A stretch of DNA of 64,000 bases from Sebastes aleutianus. Lineage: Eukaryota; Chordata; Actinopteri; Perciformes; Sebastidae. The DNA is taken from the NCBI GenBank assembly GCA_916700875.1, contig CAKAKS010000039.1, positions 30,385,794 through 30,449,793 on the forward strand, given 5' to 3'. This document shows, one piece after another, positions 11,014 to 24,020 of the stretch. Positions within the stretch are counted from its first letter, which is position 1, and the number at the start of each line of letters is the position of its first letter. The notes beneath the pieces were generated by a model. It made no database searches. It saw only the letters and a program-made list of their open reading frames with translations, and had not been told where the DNA came from. A program made the position numbers and the translations under genes.

Positions 11014-12121
11014 CAGCATGGTACAGCTCTGCTCGACTCGACTCACAGCCCGGTCGAAATAAACGGTGTATGAATAGCACGGTAATCGCAAGTCATTTCA
11101 TGTGCAATAAGAATGCCGCTCTCGCTTCTATAGCGTGTCATTTGTACGCCATGTAGTCTGTACTGACTGCAATGTAAACACATCCGTGTAAATATGCTAC
11201 ACTAGGAGCTTGTGACAAAGAATATATAAAGTGAGAAAGACTACTTATGGTGGGTGGGAGGGGAGATGGATGGGTCCAACAAACACAGGACCGACCAGGA
11301 GACCGTTGTTCGAGACCAGTGTTCGTGTCCCAAACATTTGTTGAGTTATTTTGAATTTACAATAGTGACGTTTGTGACATGTTCTTTAGTGATGTTTGTG
11401 ACGTGTTTTCCGTACTTTTGTTATGTTGTTTCCGTACGTATTTTACTTTGTTTACGTACTTATGTTAAGCTCAACCATGATGTTTTTCCTAAACTAAGTA
11501 GTTTTGTTGCCTAAACCTAACTGCAGCTGTTACCATAGTTTTGTTTTGTGGCGTGATATATATGTAATATCGTGATATTTCTACACGGGTTGCAACTCGA
11601 CTCACTTTTTGATACCAGGTGCTTTTCTCTATTTGTTTTCCACTGCAGATCACCCCCTCAGTGTAGGTGTGATTCTCAGCTGACGTAGCAAAGCTGTGTG
11701 AATCTTCTGTGACATCATCTTCAATGTGACACTCGCTGAATCCTTTCATTGACAACCTAACAGAGGAACGTCTGCAGTGTACGTCGTAGTTTTGCAGACT
11801 GCTATTTTTTTTAAAAACATCTGGTTCAATTGAATAAAAAAATTGCGATCGCTATTGACGGTAGCTTGGCTATTTAAAAATGGCAGGTTTGCTCAGGATG
11901 TCCTGTGCCGCGCTAGTGACAATTCTCTCTGAGCAATCAGTTGTTTGCAGTGTTTTAACTCCACCTTCAAGTATCGGCTCAGCTCGCTTGGAACCTCAAC
12001 TGAGTTGGTACATTAAGAAGTAGGTACCAGGTACTATCCACAACTTTTGCTAATGGAAACAGAAATAACCATTCGTATGTGTAAGGAACTGAACTTGACT
12101 GCTTGGTGGAAACGCGGCTTA
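11014..12121. mobile_element. DNA-transposon-like element interrupted by family A
   Basis: The left end, gtttccgcagcatggtacagc, and right end, ggtggaaacgcggctta, are imperfect inverted repeats. Internal phrases (ctcgactcgactcac; accaggtgcttttctctat; agttggtacat) are typical of fish hAT-like elements. A family A module in reverse orientation occupies about 11250-11545. No clean target duplication was found. Confidence 0.5.
11250..11545 (-). repeat. Interspersed repeat family A, copy 3 (reverse)
   Basis: It begins gggaggggagatggatgggt and runs through ggagaccgttgttcgag, gtgacgtttgtgac, tgttgtttccgtac and ttgcctaaacctaac. It is the reverse complement of the copies at 1443 and 62565. Confidence 0.75.
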
Positions 12122-12566
12122 AGATAAAGAGTGATGAAGCACTAAAAATAAGTGGAAAAGATAACATGAAATATCATCAGGTGTGCTGTCCCTCAATTAT
12201 GAAGTTTGCCCAGAAGAATGTTGATGTGTTAGAAATCACAATGCCAGCTGCCCGTCTCCACACAAGCTCTCGATGGGCTTATTTGAAAAGGCTGCAAGCT
12301 TTTCCCATTTTTCTATTTTCTGAAAAATTATAACATTTTATATCACCTTTTCATCCCCTTCTTTGAGAGAGGTTGCAGAATGAAACTTTAAACCTGCAAT
12401 AAACTGATGCTACTGGTTAATTGTCATTAACCATTAAATGAGGTTACGTATAATTTCTCATTGTAAAATACCAATCTGCACCATATTGTAGATAAAGAAT
12501 GTGTAGCAAACATAAAGAAAGGATTAAGTAACCTATATGGCGTTTTGTCCCCAAACAAATAAAAAC

Positions 12567-13273
12567 TAGGGCTGTCAATCCATTAAAATATTTAACCACG
12601 ATTATTCACACATTTTTTATCTGTTCAAAATGTACCTTAAAGGGAGATTTGTCAAGTATTTAATACTGTTATCAACATGAGAGTGGACAAATGTGCTTGC
12701 TTTATGCAAATGTATGTATAGATGTATTACTAGAAATCAATTAACAATGCAAAATAATGACAAACATTGTTCAGAATCCCTCACAGGTACTGCAGTTAGC
12801 ATAAAAATAAATGCTCAAATCATAACATGGCAAACTGCAGCCCGACAGGCAACACCAGCTGTCAGTGTGTCAGTGTGCTGACTTGACTATGACTTGCCCA
12901 AAACTGCAAGTGGTTATCATAAAGTGGGCATGTCTGTAAAGAGGAGACTCGTGGGTACCCATAGAACCCATTTTCATTCACATATTGAGGTCAGAGGTCA
13001 AGGGACCCCTTTGAAAATGGCCAATCGCCAAAATTTAGTGCAAGTTTGGAGTGTTATTTAGCCTCCTTCACAACAAGCTAGTATGACATGGTTGTTACCA
13101 ATTGTACCAGATTTATTAGTTTTTTTTAGTTTCATATGATGCCAGTATCTTCACTCTAGCCTTAAAACTGAGCCCGCTACAACCTTAGAAAGATCGATTG
13201 CGTGAATGCGTTAAAGAAATAAGTGGCATTAAAACGAATTTGCGTTTTCATCGCGTTAACTTTGACAACCCTA
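12567..13273 (+). mobile_element. hAT-like MITE, family 1, copy 1, with 8-bp TSD
   Basis: Termini are tagggctgtcaa and ttgacaaccctа-type (TIR with one mismatch). It is flanked by a perfect 8-bp duplication, ataaaaac, at 12559-12566 and 13274-13281, the hallmark of hAT transposition. 707 bp, no ORF of note. Three related copies occur at 28453, 35686 and 52730. Confidence 0.9.
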
Positions 13274-14209
13274 ATAAAAACATTTGTCATAATTAAACTT
13301 CTTTATCTTATATTTTATCTTTCATTTACTCAATTATTAACTGATTTATTACTGCAGTAGTATCTACGTCGTACAGAGAGTTTGATTTGGATTTTGACAG
13401 TCAAAAACCAGGACTGCATTGAAACACTTCAATGGTCACCGTAATAGATTCTTGCTGTAATAATTATGCATGCTTTAAATGAACAAGGTCGCATGTCATC
13501 CACCCGTGTTAGACACACATGATGCAAGGGCAAAATTCTCATTCACTGCCATTGAGCCCTGGGGTTCAGGTTCCTGTAGTAGAAGTAGTAGCTCCAGTTT
13601 AGTTTTCTCGCTCATGTGTCGCTGCAGTAGCAAATCCTACATGGCGGTTTCTGACACCATGCATCAGGGGAGTCGCACATCCATGTCCCCTGGCCATCAG
13701 TATAGCTGGCAGACTAAGACATTCACAATTAGAGATAAATATATGATATAAAAACAAATTGTCTTGTGCAAATGTATAAAATCTTGGTTGTGCAGGAAGT
13801 TTTGCGGCAAACAGTCAAAATAAAACAGTGCAAAAGAAATACTGAGCTCCGCGGCTGTCTATTACATATGTCTTGCTGTGTATTGAACACCAGCTGTGCC
13901 AGTTAAAATTTTAAAAGGAGAGCATTTCCAAGGACTTTCTGCTCAGGGGGAGTCATGGTGAGCGGTTTAAGCAGTCTACTTGGTGGTAGATGTACAGTGT
14001 TGAAATGAAACACGGAAATTCTTTCTTTGACATAGGAGCACACGGACCAAAGGCAGAATAAAGTAGGTGCGACTGTCAGATTGTTGGTTTTCGGACAAAA
14101 CTCCTGGAAGCAAAACTCTCCAGTCCGACCATCAGAAAGGGACGCTGTCCAATATCATGAATCTCCGTGACACTTGAATGACTGTCCGTGTTTTTTAAGC
14201 GTGTGGTTG

Positions 14210-14867
14210 TAGGGATGGGTATCATTAGGATTTTATTGATACTACTACTCTTTTTGATACTGCTTATCAGTTCGGTTCTTTATCGATACTTTTATCAGTT
14301 CTTTTTCATTACTACATAATTGATTTTTAATATATTATTTTAAAAATAATGAATTCAGAACAGGATTATAATTTGTTTATAATTTAAATATAACTAAAAA
14401 AAGCAGAATACTAACATCAAATCACTATACAAACTCAATAATATCTTAGTGGAAACTAATCTAGAATGTCAATAAAATAAAAAAATATTCCTGAGTGATG
14501 TTAAGTCAGAATGAAGAACACAGACATCAGCCAGTATCAGTCCTTCATCCTCCTTGTTTGTAACAATTCACTATTAGCCGAGCTAAATCGCTGTGCTTGT
14601 GTAAACATAGCGGCAGTGGATGAGAGACTGCGAACAGAGCAGATTGAAATATCGCTTTTCTACATGTTAACATCATGTTTATGCTTGTTGAACAGGTGTA
14701 TTGATAAAGTATTGGCTTTTTACTCGAAAAGGTTTTATTGCACTTACAGTAACGAGCGTAGTTGTCGTAGTTATCTTTACTTCACCTCAACTGAACTCTG
14801 TTTCTCACTTCTGTGCTTTCTATAGCACCGGTGCCTGTTTAATACCGGTTTCCGGTACCCACTCATA
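14210..14867 (+). mobile_element. hAT-like MITE with 8-bp TSD
   Basis: It starts tagggatgggtatc and ends ggtacccactcata. Flanks are tgtggttg (14202-14209) and cgtggttg (14868-14875), 7 of 8 identical. The interior contains tatcgatac-type words near the left end. The 104-codon ORF inside it is not supported as a gene. Confidence 0.8.
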
Positions 14868-15620
14868 CGTGGTTGTTTAATACACTCTCTGTCTGTATTC
14901 CTTGATTTCTTCTTTTTTTTTTTAACTCTGCTGCATTGACAAATATGAGGGCTGTCATGTTCTGCAAAGGTAGAAAAGCTGCTTTGCTGAATGTCAGATT
15001 CATCGAAAATCTATCTTTAGAAGCAGCCTGAGCAGAAGCTGTTCAAATTTAATAAAGACACAGGTAAGCTCATTAACTCTCCAGGCACACTTACTGTATG
15101 CAGGATTAAAGACAGGGGGAAGGGTAAAAAGCGAGTGTGGGTTAGACAGAGAGGTAAGTTGCCAATCCTATACACAGTGTCTGTGTATAGGATTGTGTGG
15201 GAAGATGAGTGATCACGTGCACCTGGTTTCATTTCAGCCTCATGCTGGTACTGTACAATGAAAACGGTGCCTTTTTTACAGATTTGCAGTCTGTCTACAC
15301 CTCGTTCTGTGAGAGTTAAGCTGCTTTTGAAAGCAGAAAAAGGAAAAGTGGCTGCTTGGAAATGTAAAGGATTCCTGTTTAAGTCATGGGGATTTCTTTC
15401 TAAATTTGACTTTTACCTCAGTGACATCTACGTCAGTGTTTTGTTATTACAAAAGGGCCTAGAAATACTTAATTAGTGCATGGCTCCATCGTGCAACTTT
15501 TTAAGACGTTTTAAGAGATGTTATGTTCAGGGTGCAAGATCATTTTTAGATTTATGTAAGTCATTTCTTTTCCAGATAGTGTGTTAGGATTTATCCACTT
15601 ACAGTAGACAGGCTTTCTAA

Positions 15621-16322
15621 GACCCGGGCCACACAGGGAACCTGCGGAACCTGTTGTTTTTTATTTCGGCGCCTAGGTTAACAGGTAAGAGGAGCTGTCA
15701 GCTGAGTCTCTTCTAGAGATTCGAGGTCTGGCCTATTTTTTCCACATGCCGGGCACGGTTTGCGGCAAAAATAGAGAGTAAGACTGATCTTTTGACAGTG
15801 TACTGACACCATACCAGCAACATTACTGCAGTTTCAATGTCTGTATGTGTAGAATATGTCACAGACATGAAAAAAGTAAAGATTTATTTATCATTTCCTG
15901 CTTCTGTTTCATAATAAAAGCACTTAAACTTTTTTTTTTTTCCTGTGGACAGAATTCCTTCATTTGTTAACACAAGGCTTTTATTTTAGAAATATGTACA
16001 GGACAGTGTTGTAGAAAATGCAGTGACTTGCAGGGCTCATGAATAAATAAAGTACCGGGTTTTAATTGTGGATTATTACTATTATTTACAAATGAACACA
16101 CACTTCTTAACCCTTTTCTATCTAAAATAAATACAAATGACATTTATAATTAAATGAAATGGCCATTATGAAAGGCAAACACTATGTAGAAAGAAAGGGC
16201 TGGCAGCAGCAGCAGCAGCGCTGCAACGGAAATGCTGCCAGTGTGGACACCACACGCGTGAAAGACGAGTTCAGCGAGGCAGCCGCAAAGGCACTGCTGA
16301 CATGCCCAGTCTGGCCCGGGCG
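15621..16322. mobile_element. PIF/Harbinger-like MITE with TAA duplication
   Basis: Left end gacccgggccacacaggga, right end ctggcccgggcg, an imperfect TIR sharing cccgggcca. It is flanked on both sides by TAA (15618-15620 and 16323-16325), the 3-bp TWA target typical of PIF/Harbinger. It holds a short (cag)n run at 16205-16217. No transposase ORF. Confidence 0.65.
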
Positions 16323-17399
16323 TAAGAAATGCCTTGGAAGGATAGAAAAAGTTTCAAATAAGAAGAGATCGACTTCAAAACAGTTCTTAGAAAAGTGGTA
16401 AAAAATGCTCAGAAAGATCTGTAACCAACATATGCAGGAACACAAACTTCTCTTTTGCAGCGCCTCCTGCCGCGATGTGGCAATGAGGCAAATGCTACTC
16501 AGAGGCAAAACAGTTTTGTCTCAGGAGGTTTAATGTGATGGGCCACTGTTAGGCATGTTCCCTTTCAGAGAAAAATCTTTGGGGCAGCGGGGACGTGTCA
16601 CAAAGTACTTTCCATTAGGACAAACGAACAGCTGCTCAACTGTCTGTCTGGCTGCCTGTCAGTGCAGCCCTAACTGTCATCTGTATTCATAACACAATCT
16701 GACAGACATCCAGGAATGAAATAAGTTGATCTCCATTTGTCTCCACTTGTGTGTGTATTGTGCTCTGTAAGGATATGGTGGGCATATGTGTGTGTTTACT
16801 TGACTGTAATTACGTGCATGTGCTTATTTGTGTATGTCTGTGGGAGGGAGAACAAGATGGAAAAGTCAGATTGATGAATTTGATGGTTTATAGCAGCCAG
16901 TATCAAAACAACCACTTTTCCACTTACTCTTAAACCTGGCTCATATTTGTCTCTGTCTTTCTGTCTTATTCCCTTGTTTCTTGCTTTGTCCTTGTATCGA
17001 CCACAGCTCTGCACACAGAGTCAGTCAGACTAGAAGAAAAAAGGTCTTGGTCAGTGGTTTGTAACAAGCAAACAATGCCAGCTGGCAATGAAAGACAAAT
17101 TAAAAGCCTGTATAAGAAATAGGAGGCAATTTCCATAGTAGTGTTAATGAGGCAGAGAGCATTTAGTGTTACTCGGTAAAGCTGACAGATGTGTACACTC
17201 TACCAAGGCTTCACATCTCTTTCTCGGGCCCTTTGCCAGGATTCCAGGCTTCCTTTGCACCCCCATCTGTTGGAGAAGAGGTACAGTGAGTGTTGTTGAC
17301 AGTGTCGAGATGAAGGTTTTGTAGTGTCATGTTGTGTTTTGCAGAAATCAACCAGCTGTTTGGCTTTGATTGCAGATGTTTACTATCTTAGGTTCTGAG

Positions 17400-18619
17400 T
17401 AGGGCTGAACGATATGGGAGAGTTATCTAATTGCTTTTTTTTTTTTTTTTTAGACCGATACTGTAATTGCAATACCTTATTTCATACAAGCTCCTTATCT
17501 TTTGCATTATTCACAATACACATTCATTCTATGACCAGCACAACATTGGATGCAGTCAACATATAAACTGCTCTTTCAAGTAGGCCAGGCCTACGTGTTT
17601 ATGATGACTTGAAATGAATTACTGCATGAATTGATATGAATAGCATATCTTTATTTCGCTATTGAGCTGTAAAACCATTCAATCAGAGTAAAATAACAAC
17701 TTGTACCTTCAAGCCTTGTAAACATCTAATATAATCATAATGACTTAAATACAATCTGAAAAAGAACAACGAAGCACTGCAGAACAACCGGCCTTGTTAG
17801 TATATGAAAAATAAATATGAATCTTACTGATCTCCAGTCAGTTACAGTAACGTGTCATACAAACTAAACCGCAGAAATATAAAAGAAAATAACAAATCTC
17901 AACACCTGACTTTGGTTCGTCCACTCTAAACATATTTTCATAACTTAAAGCCCAATGGTGAACATGTTTGACGTTGCCGTCTTTCGTGATGCCGTTATCA
18001 GCTGTAACTGCCATATGAGCGTATTAGTATGCACTAAAAGAGGAGAAGCTCAGATTACAACACACACAGAGGGAGAGTGACTTCATTCTCTGCTCAGGTA
18101 GACGTTACTCCTCTATAGCTTTACATAGCAAATAGTTGTTTGCTGCTGTATTAATGCTCTGAATATCAAATTTGGCCCTGTTAACCGATCCTGCTTCAGC
18201 TTCCAAATCGTGATCAAGAAGCATAGGGGACACTTTGTTTTGCCTTCAGGGCCAAAATGGATGCTGACTTAGGGGCAAACCCCCTTAGCCAGCATTTAGG
18301 AAGCAAGGTACGGGAACTTTACTTGGGTCTTGAGGAGCTGCAGCATTTATTCAAAGACAAACTGAAACCTACACTGTACGTGTACTACCTCTTGACAACT
18401 TTACTGCTAATTCTATCTCTGCTCTGATTGCCTTCACCTGTCTGTTTTGCGTGCATCCACTACCACTCTCTCTCGCAATCCCACACTCACTTCGCACAGG
18501 GCCAGGTGTTGGTTAGATTGTATAGCATTAACATTTTTTTTTTTTATCACAGCTTTTGCAATTTGAAAATTGCATTCTATTACTTTGCAAAGTCAAATTT
18601 GGTTAATCGTTCAGCCCTA
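17400..18619 (+). mobile_element. hAT-like element with perfect 14-bp TIR and 8-bp TSD
   Basis: The first 14 bases, tagggctgaacgat, are the exact reverse complement of the end (atcgttcagcccta). It is flanked by a perfect gttctgag duplication at 17392-17399 and 18620-18627. It is 1,220 bp, non-autonomous, with a T17-18 run near its left end. Confidence 0.92.
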
Positions 18620-18949
18620 GTTCTGAGTCCTCTTAAAAAAAGTTGAAATTTAGAGAAAAAAACACATTGAGGTAGAGCAATGTCGAACAGCATCCATTTA
18701 GCATCCCAAACTGAGTGAGCAAGTGATTGGGTCACCACGTTTGGCTGATGTCGTTTGGCCATGATGCTCTCAATATTTCTTAAACCTCCAAGCTAAATTG
18801 TAATTTAGTTGTCTTTTGTTGTTGTTGTTGATTTTTATTTCATTACCTTTTTTCTTGACACCAAATGGTTCTTCATTGGTCCTGTAAATGGTAAAATACA
18901 ATGGTTTATATGGATCAGACAAAATGTGTATTTTGTTGTACCACATCAA

Positions 18950-19530
18950 TTGACTTACAGTATTGATACCAGCTATTATTACAAATTCACTTTTACACTA
19001 TTACACTGTAGTTTGTACTTTGAGCTAAGTGCTAACATGCTGATGCTTAGCAGGTATGTTCACAATGTCCATCATCTTAGTTTAGCCTGTTAGCATGCTA
19101 ACATTTATTAATTAGCACTAAACACAAAATGCATCTGAGGCTATTGGAATTATTGGAACGTCATTAGTTTTGCAGGCATTTGGTCATAAACCAAAGTATA
19201 AGACAAACACATTTTTTGACCTGATGGCACTATAGGTGACAAGTTAAATGATCACCAAAGTTATTACAACTCATCATATGGGGAAATGTGTGCACCAAAT
19301 TTCATGGTGATCTATCCAATAGTAGTTGTCGAAACCAAAAGTCAAGTTGGGGAGACGCTAGAGGAAAAGTCTGGGGATCACCAAGATCATTAGGATCCAT
19401 CCTCTGGGCACCATAAATACCAAATTGTATATCAATCCATCCAATAGTTGCCAAGATCTTTCAGTCTGGACCAAAGTGGTAAACCGACTGACCTACCTAC
19501 AGAGTGACATTGCCATCCCTTGAACGTGTA
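18950..19530 (+). repeat. Teleost interspersed repeat (gctaacatgct type), copy 1
   Basis: It contains gtgctaacatgctgatgctt, tgttagcatgctaacattt, gatcaccaaagttattacaa, ccaatagttgccaagat and ttcagtctggaccaaagtgg. This is a very common non-coding fish repeat. A shorter related copy lies at 56740-57075. Confidence 0.7.
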
Positions 19531-19876
19531 TTGTCATCTCAGACACTGATCTGTTCACCCAGTCAGCACCTCCTCAGCAGTCAGCACCTCCTCATCTCAC
19601 CTCAATGAGAGGTGAAGAGATGTGACTCTGAAAGTCACTTTAGATGATTGGCAGTGTCACATACTATTTGACCAGTAAGGTTACAGATATGAATTCATAT
19701 GAAGGAAATGTTTAAATGTGTATGAGGCAGATCGCAAAGGTCAGTTGTATACGTGTTACATAATACAGATAAAATAAAATGCTGAATTTATTCAACCAAG
19801 CATCAACTCTTTCACTACAAATTGCATACTTTTTTGAATGCAAGATATGTACGATGCTTCCTAGTACACTGGTTTC

Positions 19877-20792
19877 CAGTGGTGGACGATGTACCTGAAA
19901 AGGCACACTTGAGTAAAAGTACAGACATCTAACCAGAAAATGACTTTAGTAGAAGTTAAAGTCACCATTTTACTTGAGTAAAAGTCTTTAAGTGTTTGAT
20001 ATTTAGTGTACTTAAGTATAAAAAGTATTTTTTCTAATATTAAATGGACTTAAGTATTGAAAGTCAAAGTACAAGTAATGCTGTTATTGAAAAATTAAGC
20101 AAGTCAGAATTTTGAGATTTATGAAGTTTATGGGGCGGTCACACATGCGTGGAATTAAGATTCTCCTCCCTTTCACTTCCATTCTACGTGAGCAAAAGTG
20201 CGAAAAAAAACATTTGCATCTTTGCACTCGAAATGCAGTTCATTTTGGTGAACTTTCAGTTTGAAAATCACCTCAGCAGGCGATGTTCACTCACTGATAT
20301 TTGCACATGTGTGACCGTGCCCTTATTATTCCTCTTAACATGCACACCACCTTAAAAATGGAGGCTACATAACACTTGAAGAAAAACAAAGTCTCCACAA
20401 CTTAAAGGATTTAAAGAGCAAAATCCAGTTTTTCCTTCCCTCGTAGTCGCAAGTAGCATAATCTGACATGTAGCCTGTCTGGACTTGAGCAGAAATTGAA
20501 ACTTAACAACAGCTTTGAGAGCATTTTGTTTTCACTTGCCCATCATGTGAATGATCAAACTTGCAAACTTAGACCGCTGATTCACCAAACCTGCTTCCTT
20601 GCAATAGTAACGAGTAATGAAGATGCTTAGGGGAAATGTATCGCAGTAACAGTGCATGTTTCATTTAGGAAATGTAGTGAAGTAAAAGTGAAAATTGACA
20701 GAAATATAAAAACTCAAGTAAAGTACAGATACTCCCAAATAATACTTGAGTACTGTAGCAAAGTATTATTACTTTGTTACATTACACCACTG
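19877..20792 (+). mobile_element. hAT-like element with 8-bp TSD
   Basis: It starts cagtggtgga and ends acaccactg, with subterminal cttgagtaaaagtac and its inverted counterpart at the right end (gtactttgct style). A perfect duplication, ctggtttc, lies at 19869-19876 and 20793-20800. It is 916 bp with no transposase. Confidence 0.92.
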
Positions 20793-21751
20793 CTGGTTTC
20801 TTTTCAGTTCGAAATGGCATCAAAGTCAATTCACAAACTTTTGACACGCTGAAGTTGTGTCATCCATTACTGTGTACATCAGGTCTGCATCAGTTGGTCT
20901 CTATGTTTAATCAATGTTGTATGGTAATGCAGTTTATGTGTAGATTTTCCACTGCATTACCTCATAAAAATAATATAACAGAGATTTATGCATACTTGAT
21001 GATCACTTTGATGGACATATTTCAAGCACTAATAGATGTTTATATTGCACAGGAACTAATGCAAAGCAATGGATGCTTAGAACCATAGTAAAAGTGTATA
21101 GAGATTTCTAAACAACAGCAGCATGGATTGCATAATGGTGTTGGTTAACAGTGACGTACAGGATTTTTTGTGAATAAATAAAAAAATATGCAGACTTAAT
21201 AATACGTAAAGCAAGAAAATGCCTTTATAAAGCATTTATTTTTAAGAACAAAGCAATTAGGGGGTCAGGACACCGATCTGTAGCATCATGTTCCTTACAG
21301 CAGCGTCTCATAAAGAAAAGCACACATGACATGTGACAGACTGTAATGACAAACAAACAAAAGCCACCATAATCAGAGGTATAAATAGCGCAATCAGAAA
21401 TTGCAGCACTGAAACTCTCAACTGAAACGTGACATTATCCATTTCTTTATCTTTTCTCCTTAAGTTGTTGTGCCTCAAATCACCCAATTATCTTTTGGCA
21501 GCATGACATTACCTTGGAGATTTATGGGACAGATTATTGAAAAAGTCAGGCATAAAAGGAGATGGGAAACAGAAAATCAATGCCAATCTGTCGTTTTTAC
21601 TCCCTGGAATCTTAAATGTCTGAAGTGTCAACTCTATCTGTCCGTCCGTCTGTTTCTCTGTCTGACTACAGCACTGTATGTGATTGTGTGCAAGTGTATA
21701 TCTTACAGTAATGTGCATGCATGAATGTGTTTGTGTTGTTGTGTGTTCATT

Positions 21752-22813
21752 AGACTGTATATATAGATGGACAGCGCATCTCCACTTCCTCCCACTGTCC
21801 AAAAGTGAAGCCACAATATCCCGGATACGGTGTGGCCATCTTGAGATGCTGACCTCATTTGGAGGCAGATTCTGCGCAGTAGTGATCGGGGGGCTGCAGC
21901 CACGGTAACGAGGTCCCGCCCACACACCCGTGGCGGCTGTTAACCGCCAATCGGAAGGTCGGTGGTTCGATCCCCGGCTGCTCCGGTCACATGTCGATGT
22001 GTCCTTGAGCAAGACACTTAACCCCAAATTGCTCCCGAAGGCATAGCCATCGGTGTGAATGAGTATTTAGATTAGATCCTGATGGGAAAAGTTGGCACCT
22101 TAGCAGCCTCTGTCATCAGTGTATGAATGTGTGTGTGAACGGGTGAATGCTGACATGTAGTGTAAAGCGCATTGAGTGGTCGGAAGACTAAAAAAGCGCT
22201 ATATATAAATGCAAGTCCATTTACACCCACCCGAGCCAATAACAAGCCAAACACGGCCGCAGCTTGCTAGCGTGAGAGCCGCCTAGCTGCTACATTAGCA
22301 CCACAGTAATAGCTGTTAGGCTAGAAAGATACAACAACTAACCATAATATCTCTATAACTACATTTATAAAACTCAACTCCACAAACTGACACATGTTCT
22401 ATTACACAGACTCGTAACGATTATGAGAAGAAAAAGTTACATCTCGTACAATTTCCAAGCCTCCGGCTGCTCGACTACTTCACCCAGAGACGCTGTCAAT
22501 CACTGCTGTCAATCATGACGTCTCACCCCCCTTTTTATAGCATCAAATAACTAATTAATACCAAACATATTAGAAAAATTAACACTTGAACATACTTCAG
22601 CATGATAAGAACTACCTAAAATGACAGAAACCATCTTTGGGAAAAATGTATTAGACGTGTACTTTGACTTTTTAGTTTGGCCCATGTCCCATCTGTTAAC
22701 ATGGAGGAGGCGGGCTTTATGACCTATACTGCAGCCAGCCACCAGGGGGCGATAAAGATGTTTTGGCTTCACTTTTGGGGAGCTGTCATGTCGTCCATCT
22801 TTATATACAGTCT
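21752..22813. mobile_element. MITE with inverted ends, hosting a SINE
   Basis: The left end, agactgtatatatagatgg, and right end, ccatctttatatacagtct, form a TIR. The inner phrase ccaaaagtgaagcca on the left pairs with tggcttcacttttgg on the right. A tRNA-type SINE splits the element at 21931-22224; the words on either side (cgcccacacacccg before, ccgagccaataacaagcc after) belong to the host element. Confidence 0.75.
21931..22224 (+). mobile_element. tRNA-derived SINE (copy 2), nested
   Basis: The B box ggttcgatccc is intact at 21964-21974. The body (gtgtccttgagcaagacac) and tail (agcgctatatataaatgc) match copy 1. The 5' end is shortened, so the A box is missing. The flanks cacacacccg (21921-21930) and caccc-acccg (after 22224) look like an imperfect target duplication. 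Confidence 0.75.
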
Positions 22814-22962
22814 GCTACAGTGTGTGTGTTTGTTTGACTCTTGGCCTGCATTGCCCTGGTCATGTGGTCACTTTTTTCTGAGACTTGGAGCGAGCAAGGG
22901 CCACGGCTTTAATTGGCTCTCTGTCTGGGGCTGGGAGTCGCAGATAGAAAACAGCCAACACA

Positions 22963-23014
22963 AACACACACACACACGCACACACACACACATACACACA
23001 CACGTACACACACA
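22963..23014 (+). repeat. (CA)n microsatellite, interrupted
   Basis: CA units with gca, taca and gtaca interruptions. Confidence 0.95.
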
Positions 23015-24005
23015 TGGATAAAAGCAAACTTTAAGTCAGACCTTTTTCCTTTTTTCCTCTTTTGCCATCTCTCCTCTCTCTCTCTTAATGTGTTTAAGTC
23101 ATTTCAGGCTAGAAGCTCTGCCTCGTAGTTAGTCATTTCCTTCTAGTCTTTCAGGTGACTGGTTGCTTTGTGCTCCAGGTGGAATTGGGGCCTTATCAGC
23201 GGCAGGGCAGGAGCCCAGTCGCCACATCACACAGAATACAGCGTTTCCTCCAACCGCATGACTGCCCCACATGATTAAACCCAATCTGACCGGCCGTTGT
23301 CTGTGTGCTGTATTGGTGTGTTTGTAAGGGAAGGAGAGAGAGAGAGGGCTTGTACATGTTGCATGTGAGTCTTCCGCAGTTTGAAGTCCAATGGCAATGA
23401 CGTGCGTTCGTCTCTGATCACAGTGCTAGTGTCTTTGAGTACGTGCAGTGGGGGCATTTAGGTAATGTTTGTAAAATGCTTCAGGGTTCTTCGCTAAAGC
23501 TAAGGCAATTGCTGTTTAAATTTAAATTCCAGTACGTCCCACTTGTTTAAAAAATTAGCACTGTGCTGGCTTTTTCAAGTTTCCAACAGCATTCTAATTT
23601 CCACATGATGCTTTTGTACCAGACGGCCGCAGGCTTGCAGGACAAAAGGGCCCACAATGCCCATGTGGGGACCAACATAACCTCCTTCTTTAAAGAACAT
23701 TGTGTTCCTATCCTCTGTGCCCTAAATGACTGTGAATGGTTCAATGTAGGTTTTTTTTAAACACGCTTTGGATGAATAAGAAAGGGAGAAAAGAAAGGAA
23801 AGAGAAGAAATCAATGTTTGTGTCTCTTCAGATAAATGCATGGAGCCAGGCAGTGTAAGGCGGTAAGAGGGTAATCTGTGAAACAACAATACCGTGGGCT
23901 GACAGGAGACGCAGTAATCTAGGCTGGACCAGCGCTATCCTTAAACAGAATGTTCTGTGTCTGAAAGATTACACTGTAAGCTCTGACACTGTAATGGTCC
24001 TGACA

Positions 24006-24020
24006 AACACACACACACAC
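24006..24020 (+). repeat. Short (CA)n run
   Basis: About seven CA units. Confidence 0.9.

Noticed and set aside
21509..22027. 172-codon minus-strand ORF
   Set aside because: Its start is the antisense of the SINE body (SVLLKDTSTCD recurs antisense to the 4694 copy), so it is a repeat shadow.
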